NCBI GenBank assembly: GCA_029260455.1
Contig: JAJDDF010000004.1
Location: 1-48,000, forward strand
From: Phycisphaerales bacterium
Lineage (GTDB): Bacteria > Planctomycetota > Phycisphaerae > Phycisphaerales > UBA1924
Direction of reading: 5' to 3'
DNA: 48,000 nucleotides
This document shows positions 26,305-35,067 of this stretch, piece by piece. The notes under the pieces were generated by a model, which had not been told where the DNA came from, did no database searches, and saw only the letters and a program-made list of their open reading frames with translations. Position 1 is the first letter of the stretch. The number at the start of each line of letters is the position of its first letter. The position numbers were made by a program, and so were the translations under genes.

Positions 26305-26757
26305 TTACACCCGTTCCGCGATCACCGAACGCAGCAGATCGATCCTGCTCTTGAAGAGCTCTGTGGCAATACGAAACTTCGCCGTGTTCTCTGAAAGCTC
26401 CGCCATCATGCGTTCCAGATCACGGTCATTGCGATCATGAAACAAAATGTTGCCGCTCGCTGTCGATGGCTTCAGTTGCAAATCCACACTGCCGCCGGGG
26501 CCATGCGTCACCTTCACTTCACCAGTCGAGCGCATCTGCAAATCCTGCGCTGCACCGCCGCTGGCCCCACGGCGCTTATCAATCGCCGCCCCAAGCTGCC
26601 GATTGAATCCCTCGGCAGACACCGTTCGCGGCTGAAAATCCGGGGTCGAAATATTGGCGATATTAAATGCCAGCAGCTCCTGCCGACGCGCAGCAAACTT
26701 CGCCGCCGCTTCAATCACCGGCATCGATCCCGCACTTGTCAGCCCATCAATGAACAT
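26305..26757 (-). CDS. flgB: Proximal rod protein FlgB
   Basis: The 150-residue rod protein has the N-terminal block AAKFAARRQELLAFNIANIS, then TPDFQPR, and the C-terminal DLERMMAELSENTAKFRIAT, then ELFKSRIDLLRSVI, all standard for FlgB. The ATG at 26757 gives the usual start (MF-x-D). AAAGG lies 7 bases upstream. It opens the structural run flgB-flgC-fliE-fliF and is the first gene after the sigma-54 activator gene, with only 53 bases between. Confidence 0.95.
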   Translation of the reverse strand: MFIDGLTSAGSMPVIEAAAKFAARRQELLAFNIANISTPDFQPRTVSAEGFNRQLGAAIDKRRGASGGAAQDLQMRSTGEVKVTHGPGGSVDLQLKPSTASGNILFHDRNDRDLERMMAELSENTAKFRIATELFKSRIDLLRSVIAERV

Positions 26758-26769
26758 GCCAAGGCCTTT

Positions 26770-26785
26770 CGCAACCGCTGGGCCA
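26770..26785 (-). promoter_or_regulatory. Candidate sigma-54 (-24/-12) promoter before flgB
   Basis: On the minus strand TGGCCCAGCGGTTGCG matches the sigma-54 consensus TGGCACG-N4-TTGCW at TGG, C, C and all four bases of TTGC, with exact GG-N10-GC spacing. It lies in the 53-base gap between the sigma-54 activator gene and flgB. The transcript would start only about 2 bases before the flgB ATG, leaving the AAAGG ribosome site upstream of the start point. That is the main doubt. Confidence 0.4.
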
Positions 26786-26810
26786 GTTGAGCGCCCGCCG
26801 GTTCTGCGCC

Positions 26811-28358
26811 TTACAGATTTGCCTCAACAAGCTCCAGCTCTTTCCACTTCTTGAGCTTGAGCCCGAGGGTCCGCACGCCGATGCCAAGCGCCTTCGCCGT
26901 CTTCACCCGGTGCCCATTGAACCGAAGCAAGGTCTCGACGATGACCTCGCGTTCGATTTCTTCGAGCGGCGTGGGCGACACCATCGAAGCCGCAAGCACT
27001 CTCGCAGGTGACACCATCGGCTTGGCTTCGATCATGCCCGACAGCTCAATGGGCGCCTCCGCAACCACCGGCGAGGGCCCATGCGTTTGACCATTTTCAG
27101 TCGCAAACTTGGATCGCGCCCGCATCGCTCGCGCAGGTGTGCCCGGCCCCGTGAGCCAGGTGCGGATCAGATCCGCATCGATCTCATCGCCCTGACACAA
27201 CACCACAGCGCGCTCGCACAGGTTCTGAAGCTCCCGCACATTGCCGGGCCACGAATAACCCATCATCAATTCCACCGCACCCGCAGAAACCCGCCGAATC
27301 GAACGCCCCTCACGGCTGGCAATCTCGCGCACGAAATGCGGCGCAAGTTGCGCAACATCTTCAATGCGATCTCGCAACGGCGGCAAGCGCAGCGGGAGAA
27401 CATTCAATCGATAAAACAAATCCTGACGGAAGCCGCCCACCGCAACCTCGTGTGCAAGGTCGCGATTCGTTGTTGCAATCACGCGCACATCGATGCCCAT
27501 GGTTCGACTCGAACCCACGCGCTCAAATGACCGCTCCTGCAACACGCGCAACAGTTTCGCCTGAATCTGCGGGCGAACCTCTGATATTTCATCCAAGAGC
27601 AGCGTGCCATTATCTGCAAGCTCAAACCGCCCCTTGCGAAGCTGCTCTGCGCCCGTGAACGCCCCGCGTTCATGCCCGAAGAGTTCACTTTCAAGCAGCG
27701 ATTCACTCATCGCAGCGCAATTCACCGCAAGAAATGGCGAAGTCTGCCGCGCCGACAGTTCATGCAAGGCCCGTGCAACAATTTCCTTGCCAGTGCCCGA
27801 TTCGCCTGAGATCAACACGGTCCCTTGCGAAGCTGCCACAGCGCGCAACCGCGCCTTCAACTCGCGCATCGCTGCCGACTCACCAAGCAAACGATCCAGA
27901 CCTGTGCATTTCACCTCGCCGGGTGATGCACCAGTTGGCCCGCCCGCACATACCGGCGTGCGCTCTGCGCGCAGAATGGCATTCTCTTTTTTCAGGCCAT
28001 GATGCTCGATCGCACGCTTCACCGCGATCACGAGCTCATCCCCCTCAAATGGTTTTGTGATGTAATCAAACGCGCCGGTCTTGATGGCTTGCACTGCGGT
28101 CTCAACCGTCCCGTACGCCGTCATCAACACGATCGGCAGGTCTTCATCAAGCTCGCGCAGCGCGCCGATGAGTTCCACGCCGGTCATCCCGGGCATTTTC
28201 AAATCCGTAACGACAGCATCAGGTCGGCGTTTGGCTGCAATCTCCACCGCTGCGTTGCCATCTGGCGCAGAAAGCACCACAAAGCCCGCACGCTGAAGTG
28301 TGAAACCAACACTGTCCCGCAATGATTCTTTGTCGTCAACGACCAGCACTGTGGTCAT
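26811..28358 (-). CDS. NtrC-family sigma-54 dependent response regulator (FlgR/FlrC-like)
   Basis: The 515-residue protein has three domains. The receiver (1-120) carries the acidic pair D8-D9, the phosphorylation site D52 (VVTDLKMPGMTG), T80 and K102. The AAA+ domain (about 160-395) has Walker A GESGTGKE (185-192), the sigma-54 contact loop GAFTGA (232-237) and Walker B GTLLLDEI (about 253-260). The C-terminal Fis-type helix-turn-helix is at about 475-510 (FNGHRVKTAKALGIGVRTLG). It should activate sigma-54 promoters upon phosphorylation by the adjacent kinase, whose stop overlaps its ATG (ATGA). Position beside flgB implies control of flagellar genes. Confidence 0.93.
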   Translation of the reverse strand: MTTVLVVDDKESLRDSVGFTLQRAGFVVLSAPDGNAAVEIAAKRRPDAVVTDLKMPGMTGVELIGALRELDEDLPIVLMTAYGTVETAVQAIKTGAFDYITKPFEGDELVIAVKRAIEHHGLKKENAILRAERTPVCAGGPTGASPGEVKCTGLDRLLGESAAMRELKARLRAVAASQGTVLISGESGTGKEIVARALHELSARQTSPFLAVNCAAMSESLLESELFGHERGAFTGAEQLRKGRFELADNGTLLLDEISEVRPQIQAKLLRVLQERSFERVGSSRTMGIDVRVIATTNRDLAHEVAVGGFRQDLFYRLNVLPLRLPPLRDRIEDVAQLAPHFVREIASREGRSIRRVSAGAVELMMGYSWPGNVRELQNLCERAVVLCQGDEIDADLIRTWLTGPGTPARAMRARSKFATENGQTHGPSPVVAEAPIELSGMIEAKPMVSPARVLAASMVSPTPLEEIEREVIVETLLRFNGHRVKTAKALGIGVRTLGLKLKKWKELELVEANL

Positions 28359-29341
28359 GCCGCTGCGCCTCCTACGCTTTGAGCCCGCGCATCCTGCGCC
28401 AGGCGAGCCTCGACTGTACCCAATCCTTCAACGTCCGTGTGGGCGACCGGGCCAGCAGTGGGCAAAAGAAGTTCAACAACCGCCCCGCCGCCCGTCTCAG
28501 TCCCGTTTCCAATAGTCACCGCACCGCCATGGGCATCAACAATCCTGTGGACAATCGAGAGCCCCAGCCCGGTGCCCGTTTTTCGTGTCGTGAAAAATGG
28601 GTTGAATATCCGCCCACGCACCTCATCCGAGATGCCCGCACCCGTATCGCGCACGACGAAGGCAATCGCTTCCCGCCGCGTTCCATCCGCCTGCCGAAGA
28701 AGCCGAGCGCACGCCTTCACCTCGACCACACGCTCGCCATCTGATTCACCCGCTGCCTCACACCCGTTGCGAATCACATTGGCAAGTGCCTGCAAGAGAA
28801 ATCCACGATCACACTTCACCTCTGCAAGTGAGCCCGCCGCATCAACGCGCAGTGTCACACCTGCGGTTTCCACTGATGCAGCGCACAACTCTGCCGCCTC
28901 GTCACACAATGACTTAGCCTCACACGTTTCAAGCTCAAGCGTCAGTTCGCGCGCAAAGGCCAACACATCGCCAACCACTGCATTCAGATGCGTCACACAC
29001 CGAACGATCCGCTCAGCCACACTGCACTCTGATGGCCGATCGCGCAAATCTTGCGCCAGTGCTTCTGCATACAACCGAATCGACCCCAATGGATTTCGCA
29101 CTTCATGGGCAATCCCTGCTGCCATTTCCCCCAAGGCCGCAAGTTCCTGCGCCCTATGCAGTTGCGATTGTGCACCCGCAAGCTCGCCCTGCAGCCGGGT
29201 CACTTCTCCCTGCAGTTGGTCGTGCGTCGCCGTCAGATGCGCAACCGCGCCATTGAAAGACTCAATAAGCGTCGCAAGTTCTGCCTCGCGCATTTCAACA
29301 GGCATCGAAGCTGCTCCGATCTCTTCAACCCCAACGGTCAT
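28355..29341 (-). CDS. Soluble sensor histidine kinase (FlgS/FlrB/AtoS-like)
   Basis: The 328-residue protein lacks membrane helices. A coiled N-terminal helix (about 20-68) leads to the HisKA box with H79 in GEMAAGIAHEVRNPLGSIRL, then an HATPase domain with NVIRNGCEAA (N-box), DTGAGIS (G1), FFTTRKTGTGLGLSI (F and G2 boxes). No PAS or other sensory domain is recognisable. FlgS of Campylobacter/Helicobacter has a similar soluble layout and reads the state of the export apparatus; a similar role is inferred. It lies 5 bases after the flgN-like gene. Confidence 0.88.
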   Translation of the reverse strand: MTVGVEEIGAASMPVEMREAELATLIESFNGAVAHLTATHDQLQGEVTRLQGELAGAQSQLHRAQELAALGEMAAGIAHEVRNPLGSIRLYAEALAQDLRDRPSECSVAERIVRCVTHLNAVVGDVLAFARELTLELETCEAKSLCDEAAELCAASVETAGVTLRVDAAGSLAEVKCDRGFLLQALANVIRNGCEAAGESDGERVVEVKACARLLRQADGTRREAIAFVVRDTGAGISDEVRGRIFNPFFTTRKTGTGLGLSIVHRIVDAHGGAVTIGNGTETGGGAVVELLLPTAGPVAHTDVEGLGTVEARLAQDARAQSVGGAAA

Positions 29342-29346
29342 ACGCC

Positions 29347-29886
29347 TTAGCCCTTCCGATCCTGATATCGCGGCGTTGGGCGCCCTGCTGCACCATTGCT
29401 GCTTTGCCCGCCATACGCCCCCACCGCTGCCCGGCGCCGTGAAACATCATCCAGTGCCTCAGAAGCTGATGCCCGACGCGATTCAAGCACATGCCGATCC
29501 TTTTCATCACGGTCCGTAATCGTTTCGACGAGCCCGTCAAGTTCTTCCAAGAGCCCCCCGACCGCAGTGCGCTGCGCCGCATCAAGACGCGGCATGAGCG
29601 CTGCCCAGTGCGCTGCAAAAGGCTCGACTTCGCTGTTCACATCAGAAATTTGCTCGATCACGCGTTGTCGGTCTGTCAACAAGGCCATCAGCGCATCGGT
29701 CTTTTCGCCCTCAATGAGTTCATGCTGGCGCACCGACAGCGCCGCCAGTTGCCGATAGAATTCAAGCTGCTTCTTGAGGATGCGGACAAGACGAGGTCCC
29801 CACAGGGCAGGGTCTTCATGGGCAGGCGAAACCGGCACCACTACCTCTATCGCGGGCGTACCCGTTCTTGTCTTGCGATCGGCCAT
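29347..29886 (-). CDS. FlgN-like export chaperone
   Basis: The 179 residues are mostly helical. The central part (LVRILKKQLEFYRQLAALSV, then RQHELIEGEKTDALMALLTD, RQRVIEQIS) follows the FlgN pattern of a long first helix with L...Y..L..L...Q...I......L..LL..RQ..I. FlgN chaperones the hook-filament junction proteins FlgK and FlgL, which are not in this window. I set the start at ATG 29886, with GGAGG 5 bases upstream; the open frame begins 11 codons earlier. The N-terminal 30 residues and the Gly/Ser/Arg-rich tail are not conserved. Its place with the two-component pair suggests a regulatory group. Confidence 0.72.
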   Translation of the reverse strand: MADRKTRTGTPAIEVVVPVSPAHEDPALWGPRLVRILKKQLEFYRQLAALSVRQHELIEGEKTDALMALLTDRQRVIEQISDVNSEVEPFAAHWAALMPRLDAAQRTAVGGLLEELDGLVETITDRDEKDRHVLESRRASASEALDDVSRRRAAVGAYGGQSSNGAAGRPTPRYQDRKG

Positions 29887-30025
29887 CCTGACCTCCGGCG
29901 ATTGCGCCGCGCAATCCATGCGCTAGCGATCCTTCGGCGACTCCGTCACCGCTTGCCTTTTCGGCCCATCATGCAACAGACGTGCATATTTACCAATAGC
30001 GCAAAATTCGCCGATCACGTCGCTT

Positions 30026-32605
30026 TCAGGGCACCTGCACCGACGCCCTCTTCTCAAGTGCGATCGTCGACTCAAGCCACTCTTCCCAATGTGCCCGCGA
30101 CATCGGCAATTCGGCGGTCTCAAAAGCTTCGCGCGGCAACTCCTTGAGCCGCGATCTCGCCCGCACCTGCGCCGTCTTCGCCTCACGCCAGTTCTCAAGC
30201 GCCGCATGACAATTCACAATCTGCACCATCGCAACCAGAGACGACGCATCATCCGAAAACCGTTGCGCCGCAGCGTCGTAATAGCGAATAGCATCGTTGA
30301 AATATGCCACTGCAGTTTCTGATTCCTGACCTTGCAGTGAACGCCCAAGGTCATACGCGCAGTCTCCGCGATAGAACATCGCGTTACGCTGAATGAGTTT
30401 CTCAAGGTCCGTGCGCCTGCGGCCTCCCTCTTCAAGCGCCTGCGCCACGCGATCGTACATCCCAAGCGCCTCAATAAGACGCTCTTTGCGCAGCTTCGCA
30501 AGCCGCAACTTCTCCGAGCGAGGAAGTGTCGCGCGCAATGTTTCTGCAATCTGCGTCGCAGAACCACGATTCGCATCCGACAATGCAAACAACAGTTGCG
30601 GATCATCTTCAAGTTCTGGGAACCGCGTCAACGCCGACGACAAGTGCTCGATCGCTTCCGGATACCGCTCCACCCGCCGGTATAAAAGCCCAAGTTCAAT
30701 CAGCGCCGCCTTGAATTCGACCGCATCTGGTTCAAAAAGCCCACCTTCAAGAACTTCAAGCAGCTTTGTTTCGGCGCTGTCGACCGCATTGTCTGCCCCC
30801 GACAACATCATGCACTGTGAGAGAGGCACATAACTGCGATACGCCCACACACTCGTCGGCTCGAGTGAAAGAATCTCCTCGAACAGCTCAACCGCCGCTG
30901 GATATTCACCCCGTGACTGATTCACCCGCGCTAGGCGGTATCGCGCCTGAATCGCCCGCGGATCATCGGGTCGAGTCTGCACATATTCTGCAAAACCTTT
31001 GCGTGCCTCGATGTCTTCGCCCGCGCGGTCATACCCGTCTGCAGAAAACCACAGCGATGTTCCAGATGCCTCAGCATCGGCAAGCGCCACCATCCGTGCA
31101 TGCTGCCGATACGCCTGCGCAGACTTGTATGAGTGCGATCGCGCCTCTTCCATCGTTACGGGATCAACACCCGAAAAATCAGGCAAACCGTCCGCGGTCT
31201 TGGGCACATCCTTGAGTAACTGCTCCGCCAGCGCACGATGTGCCTCTGCCATGCGCAACACCGATGTCGCCGAGGGATCCGTGCCATGCAATCGCAGAAT
31301 CAACTCGGCATACCGCAGTGCATTCTCATGATCCCCCTCAAGTGACAGCCGCGTGTACTGCTTGAGCATCGATCCTTCAATGCCCTCACGCCCCAGATCG
31401 CCCATCTGATCGCCACGTTCAACAGAAGAAATCACTTGCAAATACGCATCAAGTGAATCGCGGTAATGCGCCAGTTCCGCCTCAATCTCACCGAGACCAA
31501 GCCACGCCGCTGCGCCCGCCCCGCTTTGGGGAAAACGCGTTGCAACGCCCGCAAACCGATCGCGCGCCTCTTCAGCCTGCCCTTCAACTTGCAAAATTCG
31601 CGCCTGTAACACCTCCCCCTGTGCAAATGATGGATCAGATGTTGGGAGCAACCCAGACGATCGCGCCACATGATCTTTCGCCGCTTCGGTCAATCCCAAT
31701 TCAAAGTAAGCGCTCGCGAGCAGCACGAATAATCGCCCCGCCGCCTCGCTCTGCCGCGAAGGTAATGCCTGTATTTCCGGGAGCAATCGCTCGATTGCCT
31801 GCTCAACATATCCGCCGCGCAACCGCATCCGCGTCTGCTGAATGACCACCCACACCCGATCTTCAGGTGTGGCCACTGATTCATCACGCATTTCATTCAG
31901 AATCTGTGTCAATCGCTTTTCATCAACAAGTGGTTCGTCAGCCTCAAGAGATTGATTCACCACCTCCTGATACACCTCAAAGCGCAGTTGAGAGTATTCG
32001 CCCCCGAGTGTTCGAATCTCCCCCAGTGCCTCATCCGCCCGCTTCAATGCCAGCAGCGTATGGGCAAGATTCACCGATTGCCGAGCCGTCAAGTCTGTGA
32101 GATACCGCTCGCGCGCTTCCCGATAATACTCCACGATCCGCTCATGATTGTCAGTCAACGAAATATCACGAGACTTCTGCGCGTAATACAGCGCATCCGC
32201 TGACAACAGGTCATATCGACCGCGCTCGCTTGTCGTCGCATCCTCAGACAAAATGTATTCCGCAAGCGGATCGTTGAGAATCTCAATCGCCCGCTCATAC
32301 TCCTGCGATGTAATCGCCTCGGCAACTGAATCCAGCGCCCCCGCAAAATCGGGCCCCGGCGCCTCAACCACCCACATGCGCGCACCAACGAAAAGCATCA
32401 ACACACCAAGCACCAGCACCGGCACCTGCCACAAATCACGCGGCCCGCGCAACGGCTCAGGCGAGGGCACCTTGACCCCAGAGACCTTCGCCTTCAACTT
32501 TGCGATCAACGATTCCTTCGCCTCGCCCGCCTGCTCCTCAGTCGTCGATTCCCCATCTTTGGTTTCGGCGTCATCGTCCTTCTTTTTTGTGTCATCCTTG
32601 GCCAC
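30026..32605 (-). CDS. Large membrane-anchored TPR protein
   Basis: The 859 residues start with a Lys/Asp/Glu-rich cytosolic head (1-55), one hydrophobic helix at about 59-80 (LWQVPVLVLGVLMLFVGARM) and then a long array of TPR-like helical repeats. Examples are ITSQEYERAIEILNDPL, SRGEYPAAVELFEEILSLEP and RRVERYPEAIEHLSSALTRF. The topology would place the repeats outside the cytoplasm. The start is GTG at 32605 with AGGAG about 10 bases upstream. It is the first gene after the RDD-family gene and lies 139 bases before the flgN-like gene. Exported TPR scaffolds of this type occur in planctomycetes; I assign no specific function. Confidence 0.85.
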   Translation of the reverse strand: MAKDDTKKKDDDAETKDGESTTEEQAGEAKESLIAKLKAKVSGVKVPSPEPLRGPRDLWQVPVLVLGVLMLFVGARMWVVEAPGPDFAGALDSVAEAITSQEYERAIEILNDPLAEYILSEDATTSERGRYDLLSADALYYAQKSRDISLTDNHERIVEYYREARERYLTDLTARQSVNLAHTLLALKRADEALGEIRTLGGEYSQLRFEVYQEVVNQSLEADEPLVDEKRLTQILNEMRDESVATPEDRVWVVIQQTRMRLRGGYVEQAIERLLPEIQALPSRQSEAAGRLFVLLASAYFELGLTEAAKDHVARSSGLLPTSDPSFAQGEVLQARILQVEGQAEEARDRFAGVATRFPQSGAGAAAWLGLGEIEAELAHYRDSLDAYLQVISSVERGDQMGDLGREGIEGSMLKQYTRLSLEGDHENALRYAELILRLHGTDPSATSVLRMAEAHRALAEQLLKDVPKTADGLPDFSGVDPVTMEEARSHSYKSAQAYRQHARMVALADAEASGTSLWFSADGYDRAGEDIEARKGFAEYVQTRPDDPRAIQARYRLARVNQSRGEYPAAVELFEEILSLEPTSVWAYRSYVPLSQCMMLSGADNAVDSAETKLLEVLEGGLFEPDAVEFKAALIELGLLYRRVERYPEAIEHLSSALTRFPELEDDPQLLFALSDANRGSATQIAETLRATLPRSEKLRLAKLRKERLIEALGMYDRVAQALEEGGRRRTDLEKLIQRNAMFYRGDCAYDLGRSLQGQESETAVAYFNDAIRYYDAAAQRFSDDASSLVAMVQIVNCHAALENWREAKTAQVRARSRLKELPREAFETAELPMSRAHWEEWLESTIALEKRASVQVP

Positions 32606-32728
32606 GTAGACGCTGCTCCTGCGCGCACAATCACAACCGGCATCGACGATTCGACACCCTCACCTCCCTTCTATCGGCTCAATACCCGCCTCGAACTCTC
32701 GCAGAAGATTGCCGGCGCACTTTGTGCG

Positions 32729-34198
32729 CTACTTTGACGCGTTGCTTTCGTCTTTCCGCTCGATTTCGCGCAACACCGTGTATGACCCAAACGCACCCGG
32801 ATGCGGGATGCTCGGATTCGCGATCACGAAGAGGGCCAGCGCCGGGCACACCGCTTTCGCAGCAGATCGTGCAAACGCCCACCCGACGCCAAGACGCTCA
32901 CCCTTGCGATCCACAGTTCGGCATCCCACCATCGCCTTGCCAATCGTCGTGCCGAAAATCGCCTCCGCGATACCCATGTGTAGCGCTGAGAATCCCATCG
33001 CTGCGACCAAAGGCCAGATGCCCAGCTTCGTCACCACGGCTTCAAGTGGGGCTGTCATCAGATTCATATCGCCCGTTGACCACACCATCGCAATAACCAG
33101 GATCGCAAGTGAACCATCCATCGTCGCCGCCATGATTCGCCGCAATGGATCCGCAAGCGCCATCCCTGTCGGAAATGACACCGGCGCACTCACCACCCGC
33201 TCAGGCCGAAGCACATACATCAGCACCATCAATCCAATTGACCCCAACAACAGAAAGAGCAACTGCAATTCCGCCGACGCAAACAAGGTCGCCATCTTCA
33301 CCGCACCGCGATACTGCACCCCGCCATCAACACCCACCACGATGCCATCAAGCGCCTGCCCGCTTTCACTCACGGCCATCAAAATCAGCGCCTCATCACC
33401 AAAAGGCAGTGCCTTCATGCCCGCGCTCACATCCTTGATGGTCGGCAATTCCATAAGCTGCCCGGGACGCACAAGCCACAACTTCGCCTCGCCCAGATAC
33501 GCAGCGCCTGTCAACTTGGGCGGCAGCGCCGTCGCAATCACTTGCCGCCCCACGCTCATGACGCCCACCGGCGTTTGCGTGCGCGCCCGCAACATTTCAC
33601 CAGTCTCGCCAATCGGCTGCACAATCACTTCACTGCCATTCGACCACGTCAGCGCCGCATCATCGCCCAAACCAATCACGCCGTCCCACGGACGCTCTGT
33701 GACCATGCCCGCCTCGGATTCGCCTTGCACCCGCTCCCATCCACCTGCCTCAAGGCGCACCAATGTCTTGCCCGCAGTTCCGATCCCAAGAAGCGCAAAG
33801 ATGTCGTCACCTGCGATCGCCAGCGCCACGCGCCCATCAAAGCCGGGCAAGGGTGTCACCGGATCAAGTGCTCCCGGCGAAATCACACCCCACGCATCAC
33901 GCACCATCGAGACCCGCCGCACCGGATGCACCGCCGCATCACGCTCGCCATCGCCGCCGCCATCTGTCGCACCGAACACCATCACAAGTTCATCACTCGT
34001 GCCCGCCCACGCCATCGGGCGTTCCCCGAGCTCATGCAATCGGTACATCACTGGAGGCTGCCCGCCCTCGATAAACACAACCGTTGCCCCGCCCCCATCA
34101 CGCTCCACCACCGCAAGCACCGAAGCATCATCCGCTTCACCCTGCGCCACTTGCCCAATCAACAGCACACACGCAACAATTACCAGCCACAATTTCAT
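32729..34198 (-). CDS. RDD-family membrane protein with exported N-terminal half
   Basis: The 489-residue protein begins with a signal peptide (MKLWLVIVACVLLIGQVAQG). Residues 25-320 form an exported, beta-rich region with repeated short phrases (VLAVVERDGGGATVVFIEGG, RLHELGERPMAWAGTSDELV), possibly a propeller. Then comes a membrane helix (LFLLLGSIGLMVLMYVL) and an RDD domain with RRIMAATMDGSLAILVIAMV and FGTTIGKAMVGCRTVDRKGE. RDD domains are short multi-helix modules of unclear function. The fusion with a secreted half is unusual. The ATG overlaps the lipoprotein stop (ATGA). Confidence 0.8.
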   Translation of the reverse strand: MKLWLVIVACVLLIGQVAQGEADDASVLAVVERDGGGATVVFIEGGQPPVMYRLHELGERPMAWAGTSDELVMVFGATDGGGDGERDAAVHPVRRVSMVRDAWGVISPGALDPVTPLPGFDGRVALAIAGDDIFALLGIGTAGKTLVRLEAGGWERVQGESEAGMVTERPWDGVIGLGDDAALTWSNGSEVIVQPIGETGEMLRARTQTPVGVMSVGRQVIATALPPKLTGAAYLGEAKLWLVRPGQLMELPTIKDVSAGMKALPFGDEALILMAVSESGQALDGIVVGVDGGVQYRGAVKMATLFASAELQLLFLLLGSIGLMVLMYVLRPERVVSAPVSFPTGMALADPLRRIMAATMDGSLAILVIAMVWSTGDMNLMTAPLEAVVTKLGIWPLVAAMGFSALHMGIAEAIFGTTIGKAMVGCRTVDRKGERLGVGWAFARSAAKAVCPALALFVIANPSIPHPGAFGSYTVLREIERKDESNASK

Positions 34199-35067
34199 TC
34201 CTGCACACCCACTTCAACCGCATCAAGATCAATGACCTGCTTCGGCCGCAATATCTCGATAAGACGCTCAAAATCAAACGCTGAATCCTTGGGCGCGCGA
34301 TCATTCACACTGTCCATATCTATCCGCATCGTCGCCCCCGCTGCCGGATAGGCAATATCAACCTGCATCGCAAGGTGCGTCAGCGCAGCATTCCCCGTCA
34401 GGTGAATCGCAAGATAATCACTCAATGTCGCCTTCACCGCTGTCTCTTCATCAGCGCCAACAAGCTCAATCGCAGTAGGCCGGGCATCTATCGCATCAAT
34501 CTCATACACCCACTGCGCCCCATGCAGCGCCGGCAACACAACCCGCCACCCTTCTTCCGTTGTCATCACCTCCGGCGCTTCTTCATGTGCCTCGCCTGCC
34601 ATCGGTAGCGACCGCACACCCATCAACGTAATCAACTCGCGCGGCGGCACAAGCAATCCAATTTGCCTCGCCTTTTCATCTGTCAGTGCATCATGTCGCC
34701 CCACATACGCAACCGTTTCCTCATCGCGCAACAGATCGATCATCCAATACCGCTCTTCATCACAGCCCACCCACAAATACGTCTCGCCAAGTTTGTGGAC
34801 CCGAAACACAACTCGGCTCGGCTGAGCAATCTGAATATCAAGATTCCCCTGCTCCCAGTGCTCAATTCCCTTCGCATCGTGCCACCGAAAGTTCACCACG
34901 CCGCGACCGCGAAGAACACCAAGCAGCTGCGTGCGCTCGTTGTATCGCTCTGCTAATTCGCCATATTCAATCGCTTCAACCGGTGCCGCCTTCTTCGCAC
35001 TCGCGCACCCTGACAGCGCAGCCGCGCTCACACACAACGACGCGACAAGCAACCCGCGCCTGCTCAT
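34195..35067 (-). CDS. Lipoprotein of unknown function (possibly LolA/LolB-like fold)
   Basis: The 290 residues begin with a lipoprotein signal (MSRRGLLVASLCVSAAALSG-C), with the lipobox LSGC at 18-21. The mature part contains RGRGVVNFRWHDAKGIEHWE, then QGNLDIQIAQPSRVVFRVHK, then LWVGCDEERYWMIDL, a series of beta strands resembling outer-membrane lipoprotein-carrier folds; this is a weak impression from pattern alone. GGAGGGG is 3 bases before the ATG. Both ends overlap neighbours as ATGA. Together with the RDD protein and the TPR protein it makes an envelope group. Confidence 0.78.
   Translation of the reverse strand: MSRRGLLVASLCVSAAALSGCASAKKAAPVEAIEYGELAERYNERTQLLGVLRGRGVVNFRWHDAKGIEHWEQGNLDIQIAQPSRVVFRVHKLGETYLWVGCDEERYWMIDLLRDEETVAYVGRHDALTDEKARQIGLLVPPRELITLMGVRSLPMAGEAHEEAPEVMTTEEGWRVVLPALHGAQWVYEIDAIDARPTAIELVGADEETAVKATLSDYLAIHLTGNAALTHLAMQVDIAYPAAGATMRIDMDSVNDRAPKDSAFDFERLIEILRPKQVIDLDAVEVGVQE

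Noticed and set aside
29887-30025. Sigma-28 or sigma-54 promoter before the flgN-like gene
   Set aside because: I checked for TAAA-N15-GCCGATAA and GG-N10-GC with TTGC; only partial boxes with wrong spacing are present.
32715-32729. Perfect inverted repeat GCGCAC-TTT-GTGCGC at the RDD gene stop, as a terminator
   Set aside because: No T tract follows on the minus strand and the stem is only six bases; the downstream gene is probably co-transcribed.
32709-34235. Long plus-strand open frame (508 codons) opposite the RDD gene
   Set aside because: It mirrors a clear gene with signal peptide and RDD domain; its own translation is Pro/Ser/Thr-rich without family features, a typical shadow frame.
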